From Rhizobium sp. CCGE 510 (GTDB taxonomy: Bacteria > Pseudomonadota > Alphaproteobacteria > Rhizobiales > Rhizobiaceae), in contig NZ_AEYF01000045.1 of NCBI RefSeq assembly GCF_000292525.1, positions 186,001 through 250,000 of the forward strand: 64,000 nt of DNA, given 5' to 3'. Below are positions 44,264-53,582 of the stretch, piece after piece; within the stretch, counting starts at the first letter, position 1, and every line of letters starts with the position of its first letter. Made by a program: the position numbers and the translations under genes. The notes below the pieces were generated by a model that was not told where the DNA came from, searched no databases, and saw only the letters and a program-made list of their open reading frames with translations.

Positions 44264-44345
44264 CCGGCTGTCACACCAGAGGCGGTGTTCGACCATTGCA
44301 AAACAGCGACGCCCCTCATTCACGCAATAACGATGGAACACGATC

Positions 44346-45149
44346 ATGACCGATCGATCACGAGACGACTTGCCAACGTTTACACTCGCCGCCTGTGCGG
44401 AAATGCTCTGGCGCGACAAGGCGATCGAGTGGCGGGCCTCCCGCCTCAAGGAAATGGGTTTTGGTGTTGGTCTATGGAATTGGCCGGATCACGATCTGAG
44501 CAAGTTGGAAACAACCGGCGCGACCTTCACGATCATGAACGGCTATCTCTCCGGCCGCCTGACGGACGACGAAGGTGCCGCCGAACTTCTCAAGACGGCA
44601 CGCGAAACGGCGCAGATCGGTAAGCGGCTCGGCGTGCAAAGGCTCAATCTGCATGGCACAGGTCTGGGAGATAGAGGCCTGCCGGTCCGTCCGGTCGAAA
44701 TCGTGACCGGCGCCATGTGGTTAAAGGCGCGCGACACCCTCTGCCGTGTCGTCGACATGGCCGAAGAAGAAGGCGTCATCTTTACGCTCGAGAACCTCAA
44801 CCTGCCGGTCGATCACCCGGGCGTGCCATTCGGGCGCGCCGAAGACACGTTGGCGCTCGTCTCAAGCGTCAATCATCCGCGGCTCCGCCTCAATCTCGAT
44901 CTCTACCATGCCCAGATTGGCGAGGGAAACCTGATCGAGCTTTGCCGCAAATGCCTGCCTTGGATCGGCGAAATCCAGGTGGCCGATGTGCCCGGCCGCT
45001 GCGAACCGGGGACTGGCGAGGTCAATTATAAGATGATCGCACGCGCGCTCAAGGACATGGGCTATCGCGGCGCCATCGGCATGGAAGCCTGGGCTTCCGG
45101 CGACGATGAGGTGGCGCTCGACCGCTTCCGCGATGCCTTCACGGTTTGA
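44346..45149 (+). CDS. hydroxypyruvate isomerase-like TIM-barrel sugar isomerase
   Basis: A 267-aa AP-endonuclease-2-type TIM barrel. The C-terminal motif IQVADVPGRCEPGTGEVNY matches the Hyi signature, and metal-type acids occur in FTLENLN and LNLDLYHAQ. Such proteins isomerise or epimerise small sugar acids or keto-inositols. It stands between the transporter and the MocA-type dehydrogenase, so it likely acts on the imported compound or its oxidised form. Confidence 0.82.
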   Translation: MTDRSRDDLPTFTLAACAEMLWRDKAIEWRASRLKEMGFGVGLWNWPDHDLSKLETTGATFTIMNGYLSGRLTDDEGAAELLKTARETAQIGKRLGVQRLNLHGTGLGDRGLPVRPVEIVTGAMWLKARDTLCRVVDMAEEEGVIFTLENLNLPVDHPGVPFGRAEDTLALVSSVNHPRLRLNLDLYHAQIGEGNLIELCRKCLPWIGEIQVADVPGRCEPGTGEVNYKMIARALKDMGYRGAIGMEAWASGDDEVALDRFRDAFTV

Positions 45150-45190
45150 ACGATACGACAGTTAACGCTTACAGATACGGAGAAATATCG

Positions 45191-46183
45191 ATGATCAGGT
45201 TTGGAGTGATCGGCGCCGGCCGGATAGGCAAGGTACATGCCGCCACCATCGCGGCGAACCCGAAGGCAAAGCTCGTTTATGTGGCCGATGCCTTCAGGGC
45301 CACGGCAGAGGCGCTTGCTGCCCAGACGGGCGCCGAGGTCGCTGACGCGGAGGATATCATCAAGTCTCCGGCGGTGGATGCGATCCTCATAGCAACGCCG
45401 ACATCAAGTCATGCCGATCTCATCGAGGCGGCTTCGAAGGCCGGCAAGGCGATCCTCTGCGAAAAGCCGGTATCCTTGTCGGTCGAACGCATCAATGCCT
45501 GCCTCGACCTTGTCGAGAAGAACAATTCCACCCTGATGATCGGCTTCAATCGCCGCTTCGATCCCAATTTCGCCGGTGTAGAGGCGCGGCTGCGTCGCGG
45601 CGATGTCGGCGACATCGAGATCGTCACCATCACCAGCCGTGATCCCGCCCCGCCGCCAGCCGAATACGTCAAATCCTCCGGCGGCCTGTTCCGCGACATG
45701 ATGATCCACGACTTCGATATGGCCCGCTTTCTCATGGGCGAGGAATTCGTCGTGGTAAACGCGCTTGGATCGTCTCTCGTCGACAAGGCGATCGGGGCCG
45801 AGGGCGATGTGGACACCGCCGCGGTGCAGATGCAGACAGCGTCGGGTCGGATCGCTGTCATCACCAATTCGCGCCGGGCAACCTATGGCTACGATCAACG
45901 CATCGAAGTCCATGGTTCTGCCGGCATGCTTGCGGCGCGAAATATCCAGGCCACCAGTGTCGAGCTTTCCAACGCGAGCGGTGTCAGCGGCGATCCCGTC
46001 CAATATTTCTTCCTTGAGCGCTACGCGCAGGCCTACGCCAACGAGATCAATGCCTTCATCGACGCGATCGACAATGGCCACCGGTCGCCGCGGCCGAGCG
46101 GATTTGACGGGTTGCAAGCTCAGAAACTCGCCGAAGCCGCAACCAAGAGCTGGCAAACCGGCAAACCGGTGACGGTCGATTGA
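45191..46183 (+). CDS. iolG: Gfo/Idh/MocA dehydrogenase, inositol 2-dehydrogenase-like (IolG)
   Basis: A 330-aa oxidoreductase. Rossmann motif FGVIGAGRIGKVHAATI, the Lys in CEKPVSLS and the catalytic region GGLFRDMMIHDFDMARFL (Asp/His pair) place it with inositol dehydrogenases. NAD is the expected cofactor. ATG 45191 has GGAG eight bases ahead. It closes the LacI-controlled operon. An RpiR-type gene follows, and inositol genes of rhizobia are typically under an RpiR (IolR) regulator, which supports a polyol substrate. Other cyclitols or sugars are possible. Confidence 0.8.
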   Translation: MIRFGVIGAGRIGKVHAATIAANPKAKLVYVADAFRATAEALAAQTGAEVADAEDIIKSPAVDAILIATPTSSHADLIEAASKAGKAILCEKPVSLSVERINACLDLVEKNNSTLMIGFNRRFDPNFAGVEARLRRGDVGDIEIVTITSRDPAPPPAEYVKSSGGLFRDMMIHDFDMARFLMGEEFVVVNALGSSLVDKAIGAEGDVDTAAVQMQTASGRIAVITNSRRATYGYDQRIEVHGSAGMLAARNIQATSVELSNASGVSGDPVQYFFLERYAQAYANEINAFIDAIDNGHRSPRPSGFDGLQAQKLAEAATKSWQTGKPVTVD

Positions 46184-46203
46184 TGGAAGGGAACGGGTGC
46201 GAG

Positions 46204-46272
46204 CCGATAGCGCTTCACGCGTTATCGGGCCGCACCCGACGCACCGCCCAACCTGTGCTGATCGTCGGGTGC
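46204..46272 (+). terminator. two consecutive hairpins after the iolG-like gene
   Basis: Hairpin 1 (46204-46228) has a 10-bp arm with one G-U pair and a 5-nt loop; hairpin 2 pairs GCACCCGACG (46232-46241) with CGTCGGGTGC (46263-46272) perfectly. No U run follows. They probably end the sugar operon and protect its 3' end. Confidence 0.5.
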
Positions 46273-46321
46273 TACGCATGAGCCGCAGATCCTAAATAGC
46301 GCCCTCAAGAGGCAGAAGCCA

Positions 46322-46651
46322 ATGAAGCAGGCTCACGTTAGTCCTCCTGAGACATTGGAGGAGCTGAAATCGCTGATCGCGAGGCGCCAGATCGTCTTTC
46401 CCGATCGACTTGAGCAGGTTGCCAGACAAGTCATTGAACGCCCGGAGATGGTCGCTTTCGAAAGCGCGGCAGAGATCGCGCGCAGTTGCAAGGTATCTCA
46501 AACAACGGTTTTGCGCTTGGCGCAGCATTGTGGACTGCAGACATTCGCCGAATTGCGGTCGATGATGAGAAATCATCTTCAGAAGGTTGCCATGACCCAC
46601 AGCGAGGTGACTGGGAGATCGAAAGCTTGCGCGGCTCCCGAGCTGGGGTGA
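46322..46651 (+). pseudogene. truncated RpiR-family regulator (HTH domain only)
   Basis: A 109-aa product with the RpiR helix-turn-helix (about 20-95; includes ESAAEIARSCKVSQTTVLRL and FAELRSMMRN) but no SIS ligand domain, which normally follows for another 170 residues. After residue 97 the sequence loses any RpiR resemblance and stops. The remnant could still bind DNA without ligand control or be dead. It follows an inositol-type operon, where full-length RpiR (IolR) regulators are usual. Confidence 0.7.
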
Positions 46652-46818
46652 ACAATGGAAATCGCCAATCACTGTTCGTTGCGGCGCTGAGAGCGATCGG
46701 CATGCATTGATGCACGTGGATAATCCTCACCGGAAATGTCGATGCGGAACAGGAATGGCTTTGCTTGAAAGCTCGGCCAGAGCAATGTATATCCATGCGC
46801 ATATACAAAGGAGTTCCG

Positions 46819-47166
46819 ATGCCCCGTCTCCGGCACTACGAAACTACCCCGCCACGGGAGGCCAAGCTTTTCCGAAACAACAAAAGCCAGGCTGTGCGAA
46901 TTCCGGCTGACTTTGAATTGCCCGGCGACCGAGTGATGATCCACCGGGACGGTGATCGGCTCATCATAGAGCCGGTGCGACGCAAGAACCTCCTGGACGT
47001 TCTTGCCGGTTTGCAGCCGCTTAGTCCCGAAGATCTGTTCCCTGATGTCGACGAGACCTTGCTTCCCGCGAAGGATATCGACTTGTGGCCAGCCTTTATA
47101 TGCTGGACACCAACATCGTGTCCTTGCTCGAAACCCGAGGGGCGTTGTCGCTCGACGCATCGCTGA
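46819..47166 (+). CDS. vapB: VapB-type antitoxin (AbrB/SpoVT fold)
   Basis: A 115-aa protein whose first 80 residues form an AbrB-like swapped-hairpin DNA-binding domain (FRNNKSQAVRIPADFELPGD, then DRLIIEPVRRKNLLDVL) as in VapB antitoxins. AAGGAG lies five bases before the ATG. The reading frame runs 82 bp into vapC, longer than the usual few-base overlap, adding a Cys-rich tail with no family match. The damage in vapC lies inside the overlap. Confidence 0.8.
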   Translation: MPRLRHYETTPPREAKLFRNNKSQAVRIPADFELPGDRVMIHRDGDRLIIEPVRRKNLLDVLAGLQPLSPEDLFPDVDETLLPAKDIDLWPAFICWTPTSCPCSKPEGRCRSTHR

Positions 47167-47486
47167 GGTCGGGTCGGACGCAATCTGCGTCAGCATCATC
47201 ACGGCATCCGAGTTGCGCTACGGTTGCGCCAAGAAAGGATCCGCGAAACTTCTCGCACAGATCGAGGCCATCCTTGGGAGCATACCGGTGCTGGCACTTG
47301 GATGTGCCCGCCGACGCCCAGTACGGCGTCATCCGGGCGGAACTGGAGGCTTCTGGCAAACCTATCGGTCCGAACGACCTCTTCATTGCCGCGCATGCAT
47401 ATGCCCTTGGCGCAGTTCTGGTGACGGCGAACATGGGAGAGTTCGCGCGCGTGCGCGCTTTGCAGGTCGAGAATTGGTTGGATTGA
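47085..47486 (+). pseudogene. vapC: VapC-type PIN-domain toxin with two compensating frameshifts
   Basis: The ends are good VapC: MASLYMLDTNIVSLL with the first metal Asp, and GPNDLFIAAHAYALGAVLVT with the later acids, ending ARVRALQVENWL. Between about 47135 and 47300 the true PIN sequence lies in another frame (RRIAEVGSDAICVSIITASE and LRYGCAKKGSAKLL). A one-base loss after codon 16 and a one-base gain near 47302 explain it. The 133-aa open frame that results has a scrambled middle and lacks the catalytic Glu. Either the toxin is dead or these are sequencing errors. Confidence 0.8.
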
Positions 47487-47617
47487 ATGAGATCGAACAC
47501 CGGGACCTAAGTCCGTCGCCAGCGCCGAGTTCCATAAATGCCTTTTCCGCCACACACACTGAAAATAGCGGGTGGACGGTCTATTCCTTTCAAGAGCACC
47601 AACGGGCAGCGTAGCCT

Positions 47618-48226
47618 CTAGCAGAAGCCGTTGAGCTTGAGGATCTTATGGGCCTCAATCGTCGATCTGAGACTATCCTCTGACTTGCGATCTCCATCGT
47701 TGGCGTCGGGATGGTGCATCTTGAGCAGTTGCTTATAGCGGCTTTTGATCTCATCCGGCGTTGCATCAGGTGAAAGACCGAGCTTCTCGAAAGCTTTGGC
47801 TTCCAGCACCTTGAGTTTACGCAGGTGAACAGCTGCTCTGGCCGTTTGGCTTTGCGCAGCGTTTTTTCGTGAGTTTATCGCCTTCGCAGTCCCGGAGCGA
47901 ACCAGGGAGGGGAGCGGAGTTTCCGAAGGCTGCTCTATCCGAGTCCCCAAAGTCGGGCGGCTTCCGCTTGCCGCTTCTCTCTGATAGCGGGCCGTCAAAG
48001 GGTCAGACAGCTTCGTCACGAAGTTGTAGCCTCGGCTGTACGCACTGACGTGCGTGGAACAAAACGACAGATACAGCCCCTCAGCATCCGCTCCGACGGG
48101 AGCGCGATGAGTGCCTTCCTTATCGCAGCCGTCCCATTGACATTTTCGGCCGCTCGGTTCGCGGTGTTGATCCGGCTTTTTACGGCTCAGCCGTAGACCA
48201 ACGAAAATCTTTGAATCAGAAGTCAT
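47618..48226 (-). CDS. J-domain protein with N-terminal Cys cluster
   Basis: A 202-aa protein. The C-terminal 60 residues form a J domain (AFEKLGLSPDATPDEIKSRY, then LLKMHHPDAND with the HPD motif), which stimulates DnaK. The N-terminal half has a Cys/His group (CQWDGCDKEGTHRAP and LSFCSTHVSAY) that may bind zinc. This layout is common in rhizobial J proteins of unknown client. No neighbour suggests a partner. Confidence 0.85.
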   Translation of the reverse strand: MTSDSKIFVGLRLSRKKPDQHREPSGRKCQWDGCDKEGTHRAPVGADAEGLYLSFCSTHVSAYSRGYNFVTKLSDPLTARYQREAASGSRPTLGTRIEQPSETPLPSLVRSGTAKAINSRKNAAQSQTARAAVHLRKLKVLEAKAFEKLGLSPDATPDEIKSRYKQLLKMHHPDANDGDRKSEDSLRSTIEAHKILKLNGFC

Positions 48227-48375
48227 CGCGCCTTATAAGACTGCGCTGCCCGACCGGCAAGATATAAGGACATTGCCATCGGTAGACGCCGAACACTCGA
48301 TTGTCATCCGAGCGAACCCGACCGAGTCCGCGGACCTGACAGACCCCTGATGCGCTCACATGTGGAGAAGCGGGA

Positions 48376-49002
48376 TCAATAGTTCGCCCTGGCGCTGGTT
48401 TTCGCGAGATAGGGTGTGAAATGGGTGATGCCGGCGTCTTCGTATTTGAGCAGTGAGCGGGCGACGTCTTCGGCCGAGCGCTACGCCGCCGCCGAACCGA
48501 CCCCGGGGCGGTGTAGATTGTCGTCGTGCACAGAAGCCGTTGCTGGCCGATTACCACTCCATGTCGATGATCCTGCCAGCTGTCGGCCAAGCCTTCCGCC
48601 ATCCTGGCGACTTTTGCTTCGGCATCGGCCCCGGCCTGATCTGTCGTGTCTCTGACGAGAGTCGTGATCCTGAGGCCGAATTCCAGTGGCGCGATGTCCA
48701 GCCGCATAAACTCCTTCATCCTGATATAGCACTACTGGTCGCCCTCGTCGTCGCCATAGGCTGCAAGTTCGTCATGTCCGGAGACGACATTGATTCGCAC
48801 GCGTCCGCCGCTCAAGCGGGTGGGTTGCCAGTAGCCGGGACGGATGGCGACCAGGGGCTCGAAGGCCGTCGTTCGCGCCACCGGCCTTTGCCTGGGCGGT
48901 AAGAGTGTCGATGCTGTTGTGGCCCTCGGTGGCGACGTCTCCGCGATGGCCGGCCTTAATGTCGTTGGGGATGTACCGGAGGAATTCGGAGTGACTGCTC
49001 AT
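48376..49002 (-). pseudogene. LLM-class flavin monooxygenase (SsuD-like), frameshifted and internally deleted
   Basis: Pieces of one flavin-dependent monooxygenase appear in order but in different frames: the start MSSHSEFLRYIPNDIKAGHR at 49002, then PSRLL...LERRT in the wrong frame for LSGGR, then MKEFMRLDIAPLEFGLRITT at 48719, and the tail AEDVARSLLKYEDAGITHF ending at 48376. About 150 residues of the middle are missing. It follows the ketopantoate-reductase-like gene by 26 bp and is the decayed last gene of the sulfur-type operon. Length of intact relatives is about 360 aa. Confidence 0.8.
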
Positions 49003-49028
49003 ACGCGGTTTTTCCCGGCCGGGTCGGC

Positions 49029-49994
49029 CTATCCGACCTCGGTGATCTCACGTGATCCAGGCTGGCCTCCATCCCGGGCGAGCCTCGCCGCCGCCTGCTG
49101 AAAGGCTGAATTGAGTGGCGTCGCGACGCCGTGAAGCCGCCCTAGACGCACGATCTCGCCATTCAGGTAGTCGACTTCGCTCGAGGTGCCGCGCACGAAA
49201 CTCTGCCAAGTGGATTGGCGGCCAGGCCCATCGCCGCTGCGCTTGATCTGCCAGCCGGAAATGTCGACTTTCCGTTCCGAGGCCGCGGCCGGGTCGTAGC
49301 CTGCGGCCAGAAGGACGGTACGGGCCTCGGCCCCAAGGTCGGTCGCGGCTTGTGCTCGGGCTTCCGGCGTGCCGGCAAACAGTTCGGTGGCATTGCCGAC
49401 ATTGTGCTGCAGCTTGGCGGCCTTCCAGCGGCGAATGTCGGCGCTGGCCTCAGTGAGATATCCGGCCTTTGTCAGGTCGGCGACGATTTCCGATGCCGTA
49501 TCGTCGAGCCCCTGCGGATAGCGGCCGAGCGTAACGACGCCGATGTTAGGTTCGGCGTCGACGGTGACCTCGCCGATAACCGTGTAGCGCGCGGGAACGA
49601 GGATGCTCGCGGCATACACGCGGCTGAAGCGACGTAGTGCGATATCCTCGGCCGCCAGCCCGTTCTGAAGCGTCACCAGCGGCAGTTCCGATGCGAGGCC
49701 CCCGTCAACGACGTCGCGCCAGGCCCAGAAGTCGGTTGCTGCCTCGACATCCTGCGCCTTGACCGTGAGGATGAGAATATCGTCCGGCGTCAAGGTCGGT
49801 GGGGTTGCGGTGTCGACGGCGTTGAGCCGGAGTAGGCGGGTTTCATTCGGGCGGCGATAGGAAAGGCCGTTGAGCGCAATGTGTGCGATCTGCGCGCCAC
49901 GTCCAACCAGAACATAGGGGATGTCGTGGGTCTCGAACTGGGCGGCAAGGCTTGCTCCAACCGCGCCTGCGCCAATAATGATGTAACGGGTCAT
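49029..49994 (-). CDS. ketopantoate reductase-like (PanE/ApbA family)
   Basis: A 321-aa NADP-dependent reductase with the N-terminal motif YIIIGAGAVGASLAAQFE, the catalytic Lys region WRWKAAKLQHNVGNA-like (here RRWKAAKLQHNVGNA) and a C-terminal helical domain with SSEVDYLNGEIVRLG. It is unlikely to serve pantothenate synthesis here: it lies in the flavin-monooxygenase operon, 78 bp after the acyl-CoA dehydrogenase-like gene. The substrate is some 2-keto or aldehyde compound, unidentified. No good ribosome-binding site before ATG 49994. Confidence 0.82.
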   Translation of the reverse strand: MTRYIIIGAGAVGASLAAQFETHDIPYVLVGRGAQIAHIALNGLSYRRPNETRLLRLNAVDTATPPTLTPDDILILTVKAQDVEAATDFWAWRDVVDGGLASELPLVTLQNGLAAEDIALRRFSRVYAASILVPARYTVIGEVTVDAEPNIGVVTLGRYPQGLDDTASEIVADLTKAGYLTEASADIRRWKAAKLQHNVGNATELFAGTPEARAQAATDLGAEARTVLLAAGYDPAAASERKVDISGWQIKRSGDGPGRQSTWQSFVRGTSSEVDYLNGEIVRLGRLHGVATPLNSAFQQAAARLARDGGQPGSREITEVG

Positions 49995-50072
49995 GTGTTT
50001 CTGCCGGAATTGTGATTTGGTCGTTTGCAAATGGACGACGGGGAGAGCGATGCGCTTTCGCGAACTCATGCT

Positions 50073-51254
50073 TCAGCCCGTCTTGAGGATCGAGAGTTTT
50101 GCCGGATGCCGCGTGGCGGCAGCCTCCTCTTGGTTCCAGCGGTCATAGGCCGCGCGGCCGAGGATCGATATGCATGTGTCCTCCTGCGGCGCATGGACAA
50201 GCACGGCCTGAATGTCGCGAAAATGCCGCTCGAGCCCGAGGTCGGCTCCAAGGCCGGGATTGCCGAGGCCGCGAACCGCGATCTGGACGGCATCGCGCAA
50301 TTGTCGCCCGGCGATCAGGCGCGCACGGATCAGCCTTTCGGGGTTGGTCAGGCCTGTCCTGAGCGCATCGAAAATGATCTCGCGGGCGCCGGAGATGAGA
50401 AGGTCGATCTCGCCTGAGAGTGTCACGATCCGTTCGGTACGGGCGATCGGATGGCCGAGATTGGCCGGGACACGCTCATGGGCAAAGCGGATGAAAGCCG
50501 CCTGCGCGGCTTCCGCCACACCGAGATAGATTGATGTCAGGGCCAGCGTAATCGCAGCATGGCCGCGATTGTCCTGCTGGGCCACGGAGGGATCGACGAG
50601 ATCGAGCACATTTTCCAGGGGAATTTCGACATCTGTGTATTCGACGTCATGCGATCCCGTGGCGCGCATGCCGAGACTGTTCCAGCTCTCGATCACATGG
50701 ATACCGGGCAGTCCGTTCGGCACGACGAAGGTGCCGACCCGAGGCGATGTTTCGTCAGTATGGGCCCAGACGAGGAAATGGGTCAGGCCATGGGCGCCGG
50801 TCACGAACATCTTACGGCCGGTGATCGACCAGCCGTTTGCGGTACGGCGGGCAAGGGTTGCCGGCAGGCCACCGCGCGCGGGCGATCCGAGTTCCGGCTC
50901 GACCCGCGCGGCGTTGAGCAACAGCGGGCGCTTTTTACCTTCCGCCAGCAAGCGATGATAGAGTTCTTCCGGCCAAAAGGCCCGTTGCGCCTGGGCGAGG
51001 TGGCTGAAGATCGTCATGGCGCTGATCAGCGCGACGGACGGGTCGCCCCGGCCCAGCGACGCCAGGATTTCCGCAGCTTCATAGAGCGTGGACCCATCCC
51101 CGCCGTGGCGGGCGGCGACAGTGCTCGAAAGCAAGCCGCTTTCATGAACGGCATTGATCCCGGCCCAGGGAAACCGCCCGGTGCGATCCGCTTCGGGGGC
51201 GTTCTCCGCAAGTATCTGCTCAGCGACTTTCAGCGCGTGCGTATCGTAAGGCAT
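50073..51254 (-). CDS. acyl-CoA dehydrogenase-like flavoprotein (SfnB type)
   Basis: A 393-aa flavoprotein of the acyl-CoA dehydrogenase fold: N-terminal helices (to about 120), a beta domain with ARRTANGWSITGRKMFVTGA and SWNSLGMRATGSHDVEYTDV, and C-terminal helices with RQLRDAVQIAVRG. It belongs to the SfnB/DszC-like branch whose members oxygenate or oxidise sulfur compounds with reduced flavin. In frame a TTG at 51263 precedes ATG 51254. It sits between two monooxygenase genes and the PanE-like gene. Confidence 0.82.
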   Translation of the reverse strand: MPYDTHALKVAEQILAENAPEADRTGRFPWAGINAVHESGLLSSTVAARHGGDGSTLYEAAEILASLGRGDPSVALISAMTIFSHLAQAQRAFWPEELYHRLLAEGKKRPLLLNAARVEPELGSPARGGLPATLARRTANGWSITGRKMFVTGAHGLTHFLVWAHTDETSPRVGTFVVPNGLPGIHVIESWNSLGMRATGSHDVEYTDVEIPLENVLDLVDPSVAQQDNRGHAAITLALTSIYLGVAEAAQAAFIRFAHERVPANLGHPIARTERIVTLSGEIDLLISGAREIIFDALRTGLTNPERLIRARLIAGRQLRDAVQIAVRGLGNPGLGADLGLERHFRDIQAVLVHAPQEDTCISILGRAAYDRWNQEEAAATRHPAKLSILKTG

Positions 51255-51341
51255 GGCGTTCAAGCTTTCTGATTGATCCGGCAGTGTGACGGCGCGACAG
51301 GAAGACGCGCCGCCACATATTGGCAGTCGACGTGCGGAGGA

Positions 51342-52445
51342 TCAGGCGGCTGCCGACTTCTTGGTACCTTCACGCTCGCGAAGGCCCTCCCTCACCAGCG
51401 GCAGGATGTAACGGCCGTAATCGACGGCATCGTTGAAATTGTCATAGCCACGGATCGAGATGAGATCGCAGCCGAGATCGATGTAGTCGAGGATGGAATC
51501 GGCAATGGTGCGCGGCGATCCCACCAATGCGGTGGTGGCGCCGGCAGCGTTGGTCGCGGTCACAGTCGGGTACCACAAGGCGCGGTCATGCACATCGCCG
51601 CGAGACGCGATTTCGAGTAGCCGCTGCGAGCCGATATTGGCAGGGCGCGGGGCGGAAAGCGGCGAGCGCGACAGGCCCTTCTCGCGATTGTCGTTCAGCC
51701 GGTCCACGACCCTATGCGCCTTTTGCCACGCCAGTTCGTCGGTTTCGGCAACGATCGGGCGGAATGTTACCCAGATGCGCGGGCGATCCGTCCGGCCGGC
51801 CTTGGCGGCCTCGGCATAGACCCGGTCGATCTGTTCCTTGGTCTCCTTGAGCGGCTCGCCCCAGAGGCCGAAAATATCGGCGAGCGAACCGCCGATCCGG
51901 TAGGCGGCGTCGGACGAGCCGCCGACCGAAATCGGAATGGTGCCGTTCGTCGGGCGCACCGCGCTGCGAAACCCCTTGAACTGATAGTGTGTGCCTTCGA
52001 AATCGAAGGGTTCCTTCGACGTCCAGGCCAGGCGCAGGATGCGGATATATTCCTCCTGGCGCTCATAGCGCGCCTCCTTGTCGAGGAAGTCGCCTTCACG
52101 CGCCTGCTCTTCGTCGCTGCCCCCGGCAATGAAGTGGACCACGACACGACCGCCGCTCAGCTGGTCGAGCGTCGCGAGCGACTTGGCTGCGACCGTTGGG
52201 TAGACGGTGTTGGGGCGGAGCGCGACGATGATCTTGAGGTTCTTTGTGTGGGCGAGCACTGTGGCGCCCAGCGTGAACGGGTCGAAGGAGGACGAGGAAT
52301 AGGGCAGCAGGGTGTAGTTGAAGCCATAGTCGTCGAGCGCGCGCGAATAGCGCTCGAGATAGCTGGGATCCACGGGAGCGTCCGGAATAGGATGCAGGTC
52401 GTTCGAGGCGTTCGGGAAGCTTACGCTAATGAATTCGGCGGACAT
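51342..52445 (-). CDS. SsuD-like FMNH2-dependent monooxygenase (LLM class)
   Basis: A 367-aa luciferase-like TIM barrel. Typical SsuD-group features: LKIIVALRPNTVYPTVAAK, LDQLSGGRVVVHFIAGGSDEE and the flavin/substrate loop PISVGGSSDAAYRIGG. It would use FMNH2 and O2 to cleave C-S bonds in sulfonates, sulfones or related compounds. No NADPH:FMN reductase gene is visible in the window. It follows another LLM gene by 54 bp in an ABC transporter operon. Confidence 0.87.
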   Translation of the reverse strand: MSAEFISVSFPNASNDLHPIPDAPVDPSYLERYSRALDDYGFNYTLLPYSSSSFDPFTLGATVLAHTKNLKIIVALRPNTVYPTVAAKSLATLDQLSGGRVVVHFIAGGSDEEQAREGDFLDKEARYERQEEYIRILRLAWTSKEPFDFEGTHYQFKGFRSAVRPTNGTIPISVGGSSDAAYRIGGSLADIFGLWGEPLKETKEQIDRVYAEAAKAGRTDRPRIWVTFRPIVAETDELAWQKAHRVVDRLNDNREKGLSRSPLSAPRPANIGSQRLLEIASRGDVHDRALWYPTVTATNAAGATTALVGSPRTIADSILDYIDLGCDLISIRGYDNFNDAVDYGRYILPLVREGLREREGTKKSAAA

Positions 52446-52499
52446 GGGTGGCTCCTATGGGTTGCAATAGGGTTCGGTTGGGTTAAATCGCTGTCGTGA

Positions 52500-53582
52500 T
52501 CACCAGGAGGCTGACCAGCCGAATGCCGGTGCGACAGTCTTTGCAAGGTCGGACAGCAATCGCACGTTCTCTTCCAGGCCAAAGGACGGAGGCAGGAAGA
52601 GAATGACCTCATCAGCCGCGGCGATGCCGGGATCGTTGAACACGGCTTCGATCACCTGGTCGGGCGTGCCTTGGAATACTGGTGAGATCTGTGCACCGGC
52701 CGGCGGCGGAGGCGGCGCAAGCGCGCCCTTCGGACGGGAGGCGGCAATGCCGACGGTGCGGCGCTCAAGGTCATAGGCGGCATATTTTTCGCGAAGTTCT
52801 GCGGTCGTGCCGACCAGGATCGAGGCGGCGACGGCAACCGGTTGCGGCTCTGTGCCCCACTTTTCGCGCCAGGTCGTGCGATAGGTCTCGATGATGCGCG
52901 CCTGGTATGCGCCGAACGCCTCACCTTCGGCATGGCCGTGCTGCACGGTCCCGGAAATCAACCCGATCCCGAGTTCGGCGGCCTGCACGGCGGAACCAAG
53001 GCTCGCGGCTCCCTGCCGGATACGCGAGCGCAGGGTGGGGCTGTGCGGGGTCACACGCAGTTCGGCGCCCTTGGGCGCGCCCTGGACCGGCGCGGTCACC
53101 GTGTGCAAGACCTCGCCTGAGATGGCGGCGAGGAAACGTGCCTGGCGGCGCCTAGCTTCCGTGCGGGCATCGGCGTCCACCGCGCCGAAGACGGCGTCGA
53201 ACGCCGCATTGGCGCCGGTCGAGATGGCCAGTTCCAGTCGACCATCGATCAACAGGTCCGTCGTTCCCGCCGCTTCGGCGAGCAGGATCGGATCCTGATA
53301 GCGCATCGGAATGACCGCGGAACCCAGTGTGATATGCCTGGTATGCTGGCCGGCTGCGGCAAAAAACGGAAGCGGTGACGACAGATAGTGATCGAAATGC
53401 CGCTGATAGGCCCAGCCCGACTGGTAACCCAGCCGTTCGGCGGCCTTGTAGAGCTCGATCCCGTCGCGCAGCCCCTGGGCAGGGCCGGCATCGTCGTTGA
53501 AGGACACCCGCGTGTTGAAGCCTAGCCGGCTTTTCGGACGGAATGGCTGAGGTTGGGTATCGGCGACCAGGCTGGCGTTCAT
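52500..53582 (-). CDS. luciferase-like flavin-dependent monooxygenase
   Basis: A 360-aa LLM-class protein from a different branch to its neighbour: GLRDGIELYKAAERLGYQSG, then GSAVIPMRYQDPILLAEAAG and a Pro-rich loop (APPPPPAGAQ). It overlaps the ATPase stop by four bases (ATGA), so it is translated with the transporter. Probably oxidises an imported organosulfur compound together with the SsuD-like enzyme. Confidence 0.85.
   Translation of the reverse strand: MNASLVADTQPQPFRPKSRLGFNTRVSFNDDAGPAQGLRDGIELYKAAERLGYQSGWAYQRHFDHYLSSPLPFFAAAGQHTRHITLGSAVIPMRYQDPILLAEAAGTTDLLIDGRLELAISTGANAAFDAVFGAVDADARTEARRRQARFLAAISGEVLHTVTAPVQGAPKGAELRVTPHSPTLRSRIRQGAASLGSAVQAAELGIGLISGTVQHGHAEGEAFGAYQARIIETYRTTWREKWGTEPQPVAVAASILVGTTAELREKYAAYDLERRTVGIAASRPKGALAPPPPPAGAQISPVFQGTPDQVIEAVFNDPGIAAADEVILFLPPSFGLEENVRLLSDLAKTVAPAFGWSASW

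Noticed and set aside
47085-47486. The 133-codon frame as an intact toxin
   Set aside because: The middle third matches nothing, while the proper PIN sequence is present in another frame.
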